A stretch of 64,000 nt of DNA, taken from NCBI GenBank assembly GCA_033032175.1, contig CM065313.1, positions 14,299,327-14,363,326 on the forward strand, written 5' to 3'. The position numbers were made by a program, and so were the translations under genes. Shown here piece by piece: positions 1 through 12,900 of the stretch. The notes below the pieces were generated by a model, which was given only the letters and a program-made list of their open reading frames with translations, had not been told where the DNA came from and ran no database searches. Origin of the DNA: Saturnia japonica (Eukaryota; Arthropoda; Insecta; Lepidoptera; Saturniidae). How positions within the stretch are numbered: position 1 is the first letter of the stretch; each line of letters opens with the position of its first letter.

Positions 1-270
1 ATACAATTATAATATAAAAAGATAAAGCACACAAGTCAGAAATACAGACATACGCTCACACACACACATTCCGACACGCGCACACACACACACGCACACT
101 ATACTAAACGCCAGTAAAGATTATATGTTTTTCTTTTGTCTACTTATGTATATTTTTATGTATCACTTCCTGTAATTGTGAAATCCTGTTTTGGCTTTAA
201 TTGTTACATACTATAAGATGTTATATAAAATATTGTATGCTGTTGGATTTCCAAATAAATAAATAAACAA
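1..270 (+). mobile_element. 3' tail of a LINE-type retrotransposon, with CA microsatellite
   Basis: This AT-rich stretch ends in the phrase GTTGGATTTCCAAATAAATA followed by more AATA units near 240-270. Lepidopteran non-LTR elements often end with such short tandem tails instead of poly(A). A CA/CG dinucleotide run occupies about 56-103. No reverse transcriptase coding is visible, so only the 3' untranslated end would be present. The orientation follows from the tail. The LINE assignment is inference from the tail style; the microsatellite is seen directly. Confidence 0.5.
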
Positions 271-449
271 GACCGAGTTAAAAATTGTATTCCTAAATGT
301 TTTACTTGCATACTATTTTTTTAATAACGCTTTTGTACATGTTTCTTTTCAAACGGTTTAATTTTTTTATTGTTATTCGATTAATTACTTTGTTGGATCG
401 ATCTAAACAGTACCTATTGTTATCGATTGAAATTATAACATATTTCCAG

Positions 450-3400
450 TAAATTTGGCCGTGCCGTTTGCTGCCAATGGAGTATTTCTTCATCAGGGTC
501 AAGTTTGTGTGGCCGCTTCTCGCTTATTTGTACAATCTGGTATCTATGATAAGTTTATTGAAGCTGCTGTTAAATATGCACAAAACATTAAGGTTGGCAA
601 TCCTTCGGACCCTACAACGGTAAATGGTCCACAAGTAAGTTTTTATTTTTATGATTTAATTATTATTGATTCTATATAAAAATTAATTTACTTTGAAGAA
701 GCTGAGAAGGTGAATTATTATATATGTAAATGACATTGTAACAGTTGCAAGGCTAAAAAGCTTCACAAATAGTTCAAAATAAAAGTTCCCTACCTTTATT
801 ATCCTTCGTTATCTTTGTGTTGCTGATTTTGGCATTTGTTTTTGTTGAGATGTCATTACCTACTTTTTGAAACTGGTGAGTGGATGGTGAAAATACACTC
901 AACGCCATCTTTTGGTGAGAGGTTGGAAAAGTAGTTAATAATGAGTTATTCGTTTAAAATTGTATTTTTAAAAGTTTTTTGATGTTTTCTTTTGGATCTT
1001 TTGTAAATGCTTAATGATCTACCTTGATTCCAAATTTTAAATTTCTGAGTCACCTAAAAGTGGTACAGGTTCCTGATGAGTGAGTGAGTCAGTGAGTAGA
1101 TAATAAAAATGCTACTTTTCAGAACCTAATAACTCAAGAACTACAAAAGGTTTATTAGTGAAATTTAGGATTTTATGTGTTCAAGAGAGGTTTATTAAAC
1201 ATACAACATTTCAAGTATGCGGGTCGAATAATTTTTGAATTAAAGATGTTTCAAAAGTATTTCGAAATGGTTCCTGTAAATAAAAAAACTGGCCGGTGTC
1301 GCCCATTTCGAACTTGGACACACTGCCGTGTGTCTAGATATATATTTAATATAATAAAGTATCTACACTTTAGATTGACGAGACCATGATGAATAAGATA
1401 TTGGGATACATTGAGAAAGGTAGAAAGGAAGGCGCTAAGTTGCTCACCGGTGGAAAACGTATCGGTACAGCTGGTTACTATATAGAACCTACAGTATTTG
1501 CTGATGTCAAAGACGACATGACAATCGCAAAGGAAGAGGTAAACATTTATAAAATCGTAATATTTTTTTATTATTATCTGTACTTTTAATCCATCGCATA
1601 GTTGTAATAGAATCGGTCTGGTGTCCGAATTTATCGCGATGACATTAAAAATAGCGGAAAAACTAGTCATAGTAAGTAACCTTAAATTTTGTGACGATCA
1701 TCCGAAAATGAAGATACAGGACTAGCAGTCAGACGTAGTTGCTGCAATACTTATTTGTGCTTGACCATAAAATGTATGCTGTACCTATTGTTCAAGCAAT
1801 CACTAGAAAATATAAAACGATTGAGATTTACCGTTGTGCGCGCATCACGCAAAAACAATTGGATAAATTTTGTTTTTTTTTTTTGTTTTACTGCTTAGGC
1901 ATTTGGTGCTTATATTTTTTTTAAATCAAGTTATCTTTATAAACAATAATTCTGAAGTACACGCAAACTGAGCCGCGGGCACTGCTAGTGAAATATATAG
2001 ACATTTAGCGGAGCTAGAAGCAACAAATAGGTTTTTAGAAAAAAAATATTATGTGGTCATAAATTACTTCATATTCGTTCTTGAATCATGAACATAGTAA
2101 TTATGAGAGTAAAATACTGTTTATTGTGATGAAAATCCATTTCACAAAATCAACACTTTTCATTTGAAGACAAATATTACACTTTGAATTGGATTTGGGT
2201 AAGCGTTGCCTGGAAAATAACGGAAATTAAGCAAGTTAAATTATGATTGCATGCAGATATTCGGTCCCGTACAGAGTATCCTTAAATTCGATACTTTAGA
2301 AGAGGTCATCGATCGAGCCAACGATACTAGCTATGGACTTGCCGCGGGCATCTTTACGAACAACGTCAACGATGCTCTTCAGTTCTCCAGACACGTCGAA
2401 GCTGGAACTGTTTGGTAATTATTACAATAATCAGTAAAAAAATATGCGGGTAGATGGTGGTCTTATGCCTAATGTACCTCGGGATACAATAGAGTGGCCT
2501 AAAAAATTAATTTTTTTCTTTGATCGCACTTGAAAATATGTTAACTCGATTAAAAAAAATTAAAAAGTCGCTCAATATAAAAAAAAAAACACAACATGGT
2601 TTTTTGGGCCACTTTAGTGTAGGTAAATAAATTATTTAAAATTCGTTGTATAGTACCAAGCTCAATGGTATCACCTGAGGTATTATGTACTACAGTTCTA
2701 CGTACTAGAGACGACAGCAACGTGAAGCGACGCCTTAACCAGATTATTTGAAACACGCACTCACAGTCTGTGCCGGGCAGGCTCTGTCAACTCGCCTATA
2801 TATTTTAACACGAAAAGCTCGCGCATCTATTTCACTCAACATGGGAAAAATCCATAAGCGTACCCGCTACGTTTCTCTTTCACACAAAGAAACACTCACA
2901 CAAAGGCATACTCATTGATATTCTTCCGCCATATTGGTCTGTGGCCGCCATTTTCATTGGAATTGTCAAAATTGACAAAACAAATTGAACCGCCATTGTT
3001 CGTTGTTCATAATTAACATTAATAAACATTTTATATTTGTTAATTTGTGGAATTGTTAATTTGCTCGAGATGGAGTAAAAACATTTGTTTTAAAGAATAT
3101 TATCAAGGAGGTAGTATTTGCAATTTTTGAAGCTGGATTCATAGTTAGAGCCACAGTTAGTGATCAAAGCTCTGCCAATGTTGCAGCTAATAATATCGGA
3201 CTCAAATAGAGAACTTGTACGCAGTGAAGGCTACAATGATAATAATGTTTCCTATAACATTAATAGTAACCGGCTATATCACATCTATGATGTACCTCAT
3301 TTACTAAAATGTTTTCGCAATAATTTTTAGAAGAAAGATCTTCTCATCGGTAATCGGCGTGCTAAGTGGGAGTACATTGAAATTCTTTATAAAGTAGATG

Positions 3401-6400
3401 GAAATGGTGGACGAGCAAGAAGCACTAAACTCACCGACAAACATGTTAAACCTACATCATATGATAAAATGAAGGTAAGTAAAATTCTCACTGACCCATC
3501 TCAATAATCAACCTGTATAGGCGTGAAATCATTTATATACACTATGTACCTATGTAAGTAAAATTATTAAAATCCCAGTCGCATGTGAAGTTTATAAAAT
3601 GACCACTTTGCTTGACAAAAGTGATGTATGATTGCCCATACATATATATTTACTAGCTGGTACCCGCGACTTCGTCTGTATATTATGGATACTAGCTTTG
3701 CCCTGCATTATTTTTCTATTTTATAAATAAAATTACTTTATTGTATATTTCCAGGTCAAACTAGCTGCTCAAGTATTCAGCAGACAAGTGGCTACATCGC
3801 TTGAAGTTTATATGAAGTCCCTGCTTTTTCTACAGGAGCATGAATATTCTATTCCGAATGTGGATATTGATAATGATCTTTTCACAGTAGAAATACTTTT
3901 ATTTATAAATGATTTGTTTGATAGTTTAAATTGTTTTGGTCACTCTGGTTATAAATTGCAACATGCTCTATCTTTAAATTCTGAACACATAGATTTCTGG
4001 AATAATGCTGTGAAGAAACTAAATTCAATGCGGTTTGATTCTTCCGTTGAAAGGGAAAGCAAGCCTTTGTCACTGAAGCATTTTATGCATAATATTAAAA
4101 CTATGAAACATCTGTGGTCTGATTTACGCTCTATTGAGGGTGTAAAATTTTTAAGTCTCAGACAACTAAACCAATATCCATTAGAAAAATTTTTTGGTCT
4201 AATAAGAGCACATGGTAATTTCAATACCAACCCAGATTGTACTCACTTTGTCTCGGCTTATAAAACTTTATTAATTAATAACATCACTACTGGTAAGTCA
4301 TTATTTACAAATTGTGCTAATGATGATGACAAAATGTTAGGTACCCTTCAAAATTTAGTAAACCAATAAAAATATGGATCATACATTGATAATTTTCAAA
4401 CTGACGACACTGAATTCATAGAGAATTTTATTCCCCCTGAGAATGTTCATTGGAACAAAAAATTGATACTACATTGTACAATTGTGAGATGCACAAAGAA
4501 ACTTTTCTCAAAGCTTTTTGGTTATTTGTTATTTATTAGAATGCAAGTAAAACAATGGTGGCATTAATTTTAACAGACAAATGCATAATATTGATTCCAG
4601 ATCTAAAGATGTAGAAATGGAAAGTTTAATCCATACTAAAGCTACAAAAGGATTTAGTTACAGATCAGTTAGAAGGCGTAGTACTACATAATCATATTTA
4701 ACTGTATAGGTACTACTTATTATTATCATAGTTTCTGCAACTAAATTTGTCTTTATTTTAATTCCTCTATTAACTATTATTATGTATAGATATATTATTA
4801 CTGGATCTAGATACCTATATCTACTATGCCTTTGCAAAATATATCACTGCAATTACTAACAGAATTCCTTCAGTATGCCTCATGGTTAATTCTAACGAAT
4901 ATGCAAATTTTGTTTACATTGTTTTTAAAATATAGTACTACTACTAGTTGTAATATATTATTAATAATTCATTGTTATTATTAGGTAATGTTCTTAGTTA
5001 TCTAATGTACATAATATAACATTGATTGATTAAATCAGAATCAATTATAAAATAAAATTTAAAAGATGCATGAATATACTCACATGTATTGTTATGATTT
5101 TTAAGGTAAATAATAATTATGTAATTCTAGTATGTAATCATGTCATAATCTAGCATATTTTCTTTGTTTCTAATTACTTAATTAGGCATTATGCTAATTA
5201 TTCATACAGAATTTACTAATTATTCATACAAATATTTTATGAAGCATGCAAATTTGTCTGGTGTATTTTTTAACAACATTCATGATTCATATTATGAAAA
5301 TTATTTTATAAGTATACTTTTAATAACTTTTGTTTTATGTTAATATTTTGTAATGTTTTTATTCTTATCATCTTAATTAATTAATTGTAATATGAATTTG
5401 TTTTCCCTGTCTGTAATAATATTGAGAAATACGTTGTGAGCGATTGATTTTTATATTGATGATTAATTCTGTTATTTCTGTAGTTTTTATCTACATTCAT
5501 GAGTCATATTAAGAAACTTATTTTATATACTTTTAATAACTATTGTTTTATGGTAATATTTTAATTCTTATGATCATTTAATTGTAATAATGTTCCATTT
5601 TGTATTTCCTTTTTTCTGGTTTCACTTTTAGTTCCATGCGCTCCGTCTTTCTTTTATTGAATGGCAACTGTTGGTACTGTTATTACACATTTCAGCCAAA
5701 GTCAATGTTAAACAATAAGTATTTACCCAAATGTAATTATCTATCTTGCAATATTCAAACATAGCTTCAACAAGATCGAGGCTCCATTTTTAAAATTTTA
5801 CAGGGAGTTTTATGTGAACTTAAAATGCATGTTCCCAGTTAGGTATTTATAATCCACTTGTGCAAAATAACCAAACTACATCACGTAAAATGTCGCCAAA
5901 ATTACACAATATAGAGCCAACATAAGGTATGAATTAAAATAAAAACCACCACAACACTTCAAGATCCTGCTGAAATTCCTAGGTCTGAGGTTTTAAAACA
6001 ATGCACCGGTCCTAAGCCCGTGAAGTATGAAGGGAAAGTTTTATGGCATGTTAATATTTGTAAATCCCAATAAGAATAAATATTATGTAATCCTTACGTT
6101 TCTTTTATTTTAAGATTCAATTTGATAAATCTGGTAAAATGGTTGCCGTCGCAAAAATATCGATAAAAACCGGTAATTTGTTTAGTAAAATACCGATTGA
6201 CACGAAAATACATCACTAGTTTACTTATTTACCGTAAAGTACCGATTTAAATGTATGATTCCATCACTAACGTAATTTGACAAGTACCATATATACAAAT
6301 ATAATGAGGGAAAGAGAGAGGTAGCGGACGGCTCATTAGGCCACTTCAAGAGTAAATGCGATGGAGATATCAATCATGAATGAAATGTATAAATTGGTAT

Positions 6401-7928
6401 CTATAGAAAGTTGTGTATGTGTATCGTCTGTGAATATGTGTAAATCACCTTGCTAACGAAACAAAACGATTGTTCTAAGATGGTCGTCTATCCTCTGGTT
6501 ATTGGTCTATGGTGCCGGGCACTTGTTGCGTTTACACATCTCAGTGCTAAATTTTACTTCATAAAATATATGCCTTCATGTTCACTGAGGTACTATTTAT
6601 TTACTATTAGAAAAACATAAGTGAAAGTCAAGGAGTGACATGTCATCAGTAAGATCAATGTATTAATGAGCGCGTACCCGCGCCCCGCGGGATCAAGTGG
6701 AGCACAATTTTTATTTGTTATAGCTGCTCTACTATTTTGTACATGATACCTCAATGGATCATAAAAGCTTTTTTGTCACTAGAGGTTTTATTTAATACTG
6801 GCATGCGACGTCAATCTGTTATTTACAATATAAAAAATAGGAATTAAAACTAGCCTACAAGACTTAAGGATGTACTTTTCTATAACTGAAATAATTTTTA
6901 AAACCGGTCAGTAGCTCGGCAGTACCTACAATCAAAAACAACGGTGACCATCGACATATTGTTAATCCTTAAATGATCGTCGTTGTCATGCAGGCCTGCA
7001 AGCTCATCGATAACTGCTTAAATACTGGTTGATCCCAAAATGCAATAAACGAAAAGAAAGTAACTGTGATGTGCGTATCACCATGTACATGTTGGTCGCG
7101 ACCCAGTTTCGTACAGATTCCTACCTCCCACCCACTCGATTACTGGATATACACCAGCAGATCTCAGAACATGATACGCGGATACGCCTATACGGCGAGT
7201 CTTACACCTAGTGTTTGGTGATTGCAATCCAATCAGACAAAATCCGCGAGCTAACTGTGTATTTAAAATTTAAAGTAAATTATTTAGTAATATTGGTCTA
7301 TAGATAAAAAGCCTAAAATAATACTAATTTAAAAAAAGTAATCGTTTATTTTTTCCTTTGGAAAATTAATATTTTATATCTGTGGGTCACGCGATTTGAA
7401 ACGCCAAATAGAAAACGTGACCATTGAAAAAAAAAAAATGAACGTAAAGCTCTTGCGTGAGTGATCACATTTGTCAATGTTACCATATAAAATGAGTGAT
7501 GACGTCACTGGACTATATTGCTGCGTTTTTGTGGTGTATTTTTAAATAATATTAAAAATGAAATCACTTTTTAGGATGTTGAAATGATTTTTTTTTATTC
7601 ATAGGTATTATTTTCAACATATAAAACAATTTTCCAAATGTTTACAACTCCCGAATTTCCGTTTCTTACCACCCAGCAAATGTATATAATATTCTCACTT
7701 GTTTTAGGGTTAATACTTATTTCGCAATGGGTGCTCAGGTTCCTTTCGGTGGTTTCAAAGATTCTGGACTTGGACGTGAAAAGTAAGTGTTAAAAATAAT
7801 TTACCTACTTAAATACATAATATGTTACATTTTGTTAATTCATTGTCTTACTTTGCAGTGGCTTGAGCTGTGTGGACGCGTATTTGGAAGTCAAAACAGT
7901 TACCACAGCATTACCAAAAAAGTTTTAA
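450..7928 (+). CDS. Aldehyde dehydrogenase, C-terminal half (last five exons; gene starts upstream of the window)
   Basis: NAD(P)-dependent oxidation of an aldehyde to a carboxylate; the family is the ALDH1/ALDH2 (retinal dehydrogenase-like) class. Exons are 450-634, 1374-1538, 2257-2414, 7708-7782 and 7859-7928. Every junction has an AG acceptor and GT donor and the phases join. Exon 1 carries [13 protein letters not shown], where the Cys matches the catalytic cysteine of the family GQxCxAGSR motif; flanking Cys residues common in vertebrate ALDHs are Val here. Exon 2 has KILGYI...GAKLLTGG and MTIAKEE, followed in exon 3 by IFGPV and later YGLAAGIF. Exons 3-5 give [21 protein letters not shown] and a tail ending TALPKKF then TAA at 7926. 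About 217 residues of the usual 490-500 are present. No frame damage was seen. A possible polyadenylation signal ATTAAA lies at 8034. The subclass and substrate cannot be settled from this half. Confidence 0.93.
635..1373. other. ALDH intron with dispersed-repeat sequence
   Basis: This is the intron between the first two visible ALDH exons. About 1020-1330 has the look of an old dispersed repeat: GAGTGAGTGAGTCAGTGAGTAG near 1078, then wording about equal in style to non-autonomous elements elsewhere in the window. No coding exon was seen. The antisense reading frame across 1251-1670 overlaps real exon 2 and is not a gene. Confidence 0.4.
1960..1988 (+). mobile_element. Helitron 3' terminus relic in an ALDH intron
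   Basis: The string GAGCCGCGGGCACTGCTAG followed by T matches the 3' ends of other Helitron-type elements in this window: a GC-rich near-palindrome, then CTAG, then host T. The 5' end could not be placed within the intron (1539-2256), so only the terminus is reported. Confidence 0.5.
3085..4693 (+). pseudogene. P-element/THAP9-like transposase remnant inside ALDH intron 3
   Basis: Remnant of a P-superfamily DNA transposase. About 3085-3474 reads [15 protein letters not shown] and later [14 protein letters not shown], both family signatures of the RNase H-like core. A consensus donor (GTAAGT at 3475) and acceptor (AG at 3753-3754) join MK to [11 protein letters not shown] in frame. The second exon, 3755-4369, contains [23 protein letters not shown], the conserved segment carrying an essential acidic residue. 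Damage: stop codons at 3207 and near 3329, and a TAA at 4367 after which the same frame stays coherent to about 4550. A further possible short exon ends in RSTT-stop near 4693. The N-terminal THAP DNA-binding domain and first part of the core are absent. Terminal repeats were not established. It cannot encode an active transposase. Confidence 0.8.
3650..3710 (-). mobile_element. Helitron-like terminus inside the P-remnant intron
   Basis: TACTAGCTGGTACCCGCGAC at about 3652 reads, on the minus strand, as the GC-rich 3' hairpin plus CTAG of the window's Helitron family. A second CTAG-type end, GGATACTAGCTTTGCCC, lies at about 3688. They lie inside the apparent intron of the transposase remnant, so they probably arrived later. 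No other boundary could be placed. Confidence 0.35.
4694..7707. other. Remainder of ALDH intron 3, very AT-rich, no gene seen
   Basis: Mostly AT-rich sequence with diverged internal repetition, for example similar wording at about 5270-5360 and 5490-5580 (CATGA...CATATTA...TTTTAATAACT). About 6905-7040 resembles a dispersed repeat also seen near 25015-25150 (ACAACGGTGACC followed by CATGCAGGCCTGC-like text). The short open frame at 7029-7211 lies in this repeat and has no recognisable product. Confidence 0.35.
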
Positions 7929-8069
7929 AATGATTGTTTATTTGTAAACTTTATCAGAACATTGTTTAATCGTTGATATTATAATATTTTCAGTATATTA
8001 TGGCTTGGATTTATTTGGATAATTTTCGCACGTATTAAATACGATAAACTTGTATTGTCTTATTAGGTA

Positions 8070-9973
8070 CTAGCGGCCCAACCCGGCTTCGCACGGGTAT
8101 TTAAAAAAAATTTCAAAATTAAAAATTATAATACAAACGAATAAACCCCCCTTCTATTTGCGTCAGGTTACTAAAAACAGAAAATTGTAAAGAAAGTTTG
8201 AATTTTATTATTTTAATGAACTTTTATTTTAATTTTAATGACTTTTTTGTTATGATTTTTTATATATTTTTTTGTTATTTTTTAATAAATGTTTTAATTT
8301 TGATCATACATACAAAACAAAAGCTATTTAATTTATTGAGTCAGAGCTTCCCTGTAAACGATATTTGACGTTGTTTTATTTTACTGACTGCTTTTTGACG
8401 TCAATTCATGTGGTGGCAGTCCAGAACGGTCTAGACAATGTAAAAATTCCTGTGGGTAATGGATTGCGTCTTCCATATGGAAGTTACAGTGTCGATTGAT
8501 TTGTAATTTTTTATTTGGCCGGGGACTTTTTGAATAATCAAATTGTTTATTTCGTTCACCGTATCATCCCTAGGAGTCAATATTGCCCTAGCACACAACC
8601 AACGAAAGTTCTTTTCGTGCAAATTTTCAATGTCAGGGTAATTTAAATTTTCAATATCTATTAAAATTTCTAAATTATAGACTATTTGACCTAGAGACTC
8701 ATCTAAAAAAATACCACGATTTCTGCTTAAATTTGGAGTGGCAAGCTGCTTGATAGGTCTCTTTAAAGATATTTAAGTACTCGAATGATGTTAGACCGTG
8801 AACGTGATGTAGCAACATCCTAAGATAAAAACACTGATTGAGAAGGACGTACACCGTAGACTCTTCCTAAAGCGGCATCTTTTTTTGTGCATGGATGGCC
8901 AAATACGTCCACACTACGCCCTCCTTCTTGTGAATTTATTATTGGCCCATGTGTAGTATTGCGGAACTTAGTGTTATAGAAGTGTCTTTGCGAATTCATC
9001 TTCATTACAGAGCTCAAAGAAAGCCAGCGAAGTAGTTTTACGTGGGAAACATATTCAGCCGTTTCTACGGTAAAAAAAAACCCTTTGGCCATTTTCTAAG
9101 TGGACAGGTAACGCAAGACTCTAGGATGCCGCTCATGGATCGGAAATTCGAATATTCACCAGACCGCTTCAGATGTACTTATGTACCAGCCATTTACGTA
9201 GTTTCCATTTGGGTTTAAGACGCTAAAAGTAGCTTGGTCAGATCCGTTATATATTTACAAATTTAATTGATGGCTTCAACTGAGTGGCAGTACTCCACAT
9301 TTATGTGAGCGTTAAACGTCTTACACAATAATGGAGAATGAGGGACAATCCATCTATTATCTATATTGAACCTATTTCCTCTGATATTTAGCTTAGCGCT
9401 CTGTCCTCCATTTTCGGCGTCACGACGACGATAAACTGGATATCCTTCCTCTCCGGTTTGGGTATCGTTGACGAAACGTCGAGGGTACTTTTTTGTACAG
9501 ATACCGTTTTTCATACATGGTGCTATTAAATTATGCTCTCCACATGGTACGTGCACTATATTTTTTGTTACGATATCGTACAATATCAGGTCGTTTTGTC
9601 AATTAAATTTTTAAAATAAAAGAACACTTGTGTGGCATAACTATAATAGTTAGAGATATACCATCGCGACACTTTTTGTAAATAGTTATGTTTTCTGTAA
9701 AGTTGTAGTACATTATTTTATTCTATCGTCAATAGTTTTTGCAGCGCACGCGATGATATTTTAGGTAATTTTTTTACACCTTGGGTCACATTATTGGAGT
9801 TTTAGTAAGGATCCCTAATTTTTTTTTTAATATTAAGCATATGTCACTCTGGTATAGTGTAGCTTCCCAACAGTGAAAAAATTTTTCAAATCGGTTCTGT
9901 AGTTTTGGAGCCTATTTAATGCAAACAAAGAAACAAACAATCAAATCTTTCCTCTTTATAATATTAGTATAGA
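8070..9973 (-). mobile_element. Helitron with Rep/helicase remains
   Basis: Read on the minus strand, the element starts TCTATACTAATATTATAAAG at 9973 and ends in CTAG at 8073-8070, after a GC-rich hairpin. The flanks are A (5') and T (3'), the A|T target typical of Helitrons. The interior carries broken coding for the Rep-helicase protein (see separate entry). At 1.9 kb it is far shorter than an autonomous element, so much of the helicase is deleted. It lies about 140 bp beyond the ALDH stop codon and about 30 bp after its candidate polyadenylation signal. Confidence 0.85.
8340..9590 (-). pseudogene. Helitron Rep-helicase protein, broken and internally deleted
   Basis: Minus-strand order is kept. 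About 9583-9263 reads YDIVTKNIVHVPCGEHN, CTKKYPRRFV, GYPVYRRR, DNRWIVPHSPLL and FNAHINVEYCHSVEAI. It runs on through 9262-9093 (YICKYI, SDQATF and later FPIHERHP, partly by frame change). About 9092-8820 carries a fragment ending GRVYGVRPSQS. About 8622-8431 reads WLCARAILTPRDD..VNEIN, a helicase C-terminal signature, and LPPHEL follows near 8400. The first set belongs to the region between Rep and helicase; the last two are from the PIF1-like helicase end. The central helicase motifs are missing. Frameshifts and deletions make it non-functional. Family identity is secure from the spaced motifs. Confidence 0.85.
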
Positions 9974-12900
9974 TATAGACTTTTAATAGGAAACGGTTAA
10001 AATCAATGGTTAAGTACATTTAAGTACAAGTCACAGGTACAAGTTGTTTTAAGGCAAGTGTTGTTTGTTGTTGTATACATATTAATAAAAGTAATATATA
10101 AATGAATGGTTTTTTAATTCATATGTTTCATTTCAATTGTAAACGAGATTGCGTTTTGAAAAGAATGTAAAATTAAAACGAAAAAAGGGTAACAAGGGTG
10201 TGATGAGTTATGTAGCCGTAAATATATTTTATTTGGGTTTTCTTTCAAATATTTATAAGTGGTATTTATTTAATTTCGTCTAATTAATTAGATTACAAAT
10301 ATTTAAAATGTATGTATATTTATCATATCATTCAAATAAATATAAGTAAATGAAACAGTACCAAGTCATGATGAAAAAAAAAACAAATCACAAAACGTAA
10401 TGTTAATATTATAATCGAATTACTGAGTGGAAAATGTGTGTTAAAATTATAACTATCTATTTGAAACGTATTGTCAAGGGAAAAGTGTAATAAGTGAACA
10501 GTGGTGAGTAGTGTTCATTATATATCGATTATCCTATAGATTAATCTAGAGTCATTTACACTATCGAACAATCGATAGTCCGGCTTAAACTATTGATATT
10601 AGGCATGTAAACGATTGTAATTTGTGATAGCTATATTTTACAAAAAGGCACACAACATGGGGCGGAATTTATTGGATTGCAAGAAATCCCAAGTGATCAC
10701 ATGAAAAGCGATTTTTTTTACGACAACGAGCATAAATGCGATTCTAAAAACATTCGATAGTTAATCAATTAATAATAGATTTTGTACAAAACAATTAATG
10801 TCATAGAATTTTGAACAATCGGTATTTAAAGAATACTAGTGGTTAGCAGAGGCGATTACGAATCGAGCCCAGTTAAGGGCGGATGTTATGCCCGACATGT
10901 TATCTATATCACGGCTTTTATGTATCACACTAAATTGAAATATTTAATTACAGTGATGTTTAATGACGTACAAGGAATTATTTTAAAGTTCTATCAGCCT
11001 TTGTCAGCCTAAACACCGCGGTTTCCAACCTGAATGGGAACTCTCAAGGTAATGCTCCGTATCATTGCTTTTGCTAGAACAGGAGCCAAAACTTTTTAAT
11101 AAAACAATTATGTTCATACCATAATATCTATAAAGTATGTGTCAAAACGCAATATTACAGATTTCAGTATTTTTTGTAATAATTTATAGAACCGATTATA
11201 CTGTTAGCCGTAAGAGCTCCTCAAGCCTCAGACGGCTTTTACAGCCTCACCGTGGCTTGGAGTTATTATTTAAAACATATCTGCACTTATATTAAGATAG
11301 GGAGGGGCGGGTGGAAATTATTTTAACTGAGAGAATTGCGTAAAGGTTTGACACCGCTGTTTTGATTACAACATTGAGGATCAGTACTATAATTATAATT
11401 TAAACTTTAATTACTGTTAATCACTGGAATAGATAAGTATTTGTATAAGACCTAAAACTGTAAGTTTTGAAGAGAAAACTTCTTTAGTATCGTTGTGATT
11501 TGATGCTCGATCAAACGAAAAAGCTAAACTAAAAGAGACAAACACTTATATCTATATGATTTATCCAGCGAGAGAATGAGATAGAATGCATTATACACGG
11601 TTAATGCAAGTCCTGATTATCACGACTACGATCCTCGTCGAATTAGCCTAGCAGTGTGATGACCAGACTTGTACGCACTATTGTATGTATAGTACAAATG
11701 GTCTATAGTTCGAGTCCCGCTAAATTAGGATTTAAAAAAGATATTTTTATGTGTTTTAAAATTTTCACCGTGGTGATGGTAGTGGTATGTGGACAACACG
11801 TACTTTTTTTTTTATTTCTGTCTACTGCTACATGCAATATAAGCGAGCACTTCCTACCTCAAAGGAAAAAGAAAAGATATAATTAGTAAAAATATATAAC
11901 GATTATTGCTTTGTTTGCATAGTTTTTTCTTCTACGTTATAAAATGTTCGTGTGACCTTTTATCTCGACGTCTGCAAATGCGTAGAATGCTTTGACGTTA
12001 AAAATAGGGTATAGAGATGAAATCCCCAGTACATGTGGTATAACTTATAGCGATATACAACTGAGATTTAGTTACTTTATTTCTCTTTGATGACAATGTG
12101 GTATCGAGAACTATTAAAGTGGGATAAAATAAAATAGATTAATAAATAATACAATATATTAATTTGGAAAAGATAAACCGAGAAGGGAAAAACGAATGAG
12201 AAATGAGATACTTAGATAAAAGTGTAATTCTAGGATATCTCACAACTTGATTTATAAAAATATATACCTACAGGTTTACAATACCGTAATTAAAATTAGT
12301 TAGTGTTATTAGAGTTACAACATTCCAAATGTTCACCACGCAATAACCGAACTAGAGAGGATTTCAGTACAGGCAGCTCCTTGTTGAGACCACGAACCAG
12401 GATCTCACGGTCTTAATTGATTAGCTCAAGCAAACTTACAACAAGAGTCGTCGCCTTCAGGAGACCGTACAAGGAAGGATACACCGTTTAAGCAGACGGC
12501 GCAGCACCGAAAATCTCGGCCATCGAGATGTCACATATGAAAATTGGGAAATTATTTAATTTATATTATAATTAAGTTCAGGTGATACTTCTCCGGTAGA
12601 ATCATTTCACTGTTCAGTAGGTATTTATCGTTTTAACAAGAGGTATTTTACCCATGTTAATTATAATACTGTCTTTAGGAAAACTAGTTTTATATTAAAT
12701 ATCAAAAATTATAATATCTCAACCGAACTTTTACTATTTTTTGTATGTAATAAACAATTTTTACGACTACGAAGTCTGTCGTTCAAAGACAATCGTTCCC
12801 TATAATTTTCAAATACTCGAACCCGCGTTCATTATTTAAATTTAAAAATATACTTTCAGACATCGAACTACCTATAGGTTCTATTTGATTAAATAAATCT

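Noticed and set aside
56..103. CA-rich run considered as a CRISPR-like or regulatory repeat
   Set aside because: It is a plain dinucleotide microsatellite without spacers.
1251..1670. 139-residue antisense frame
   Set aside because: It is antisense to a genuine ALDH exon and its flanking introns.
2460..6345. GTGGCCTAA near 2490 and TTAGGCCAC near 6336 as terminal repeats of the P-like element
   Set aside because: Only nine bases match, no target duplication is visible, and the distance is large; it may be coincidence.
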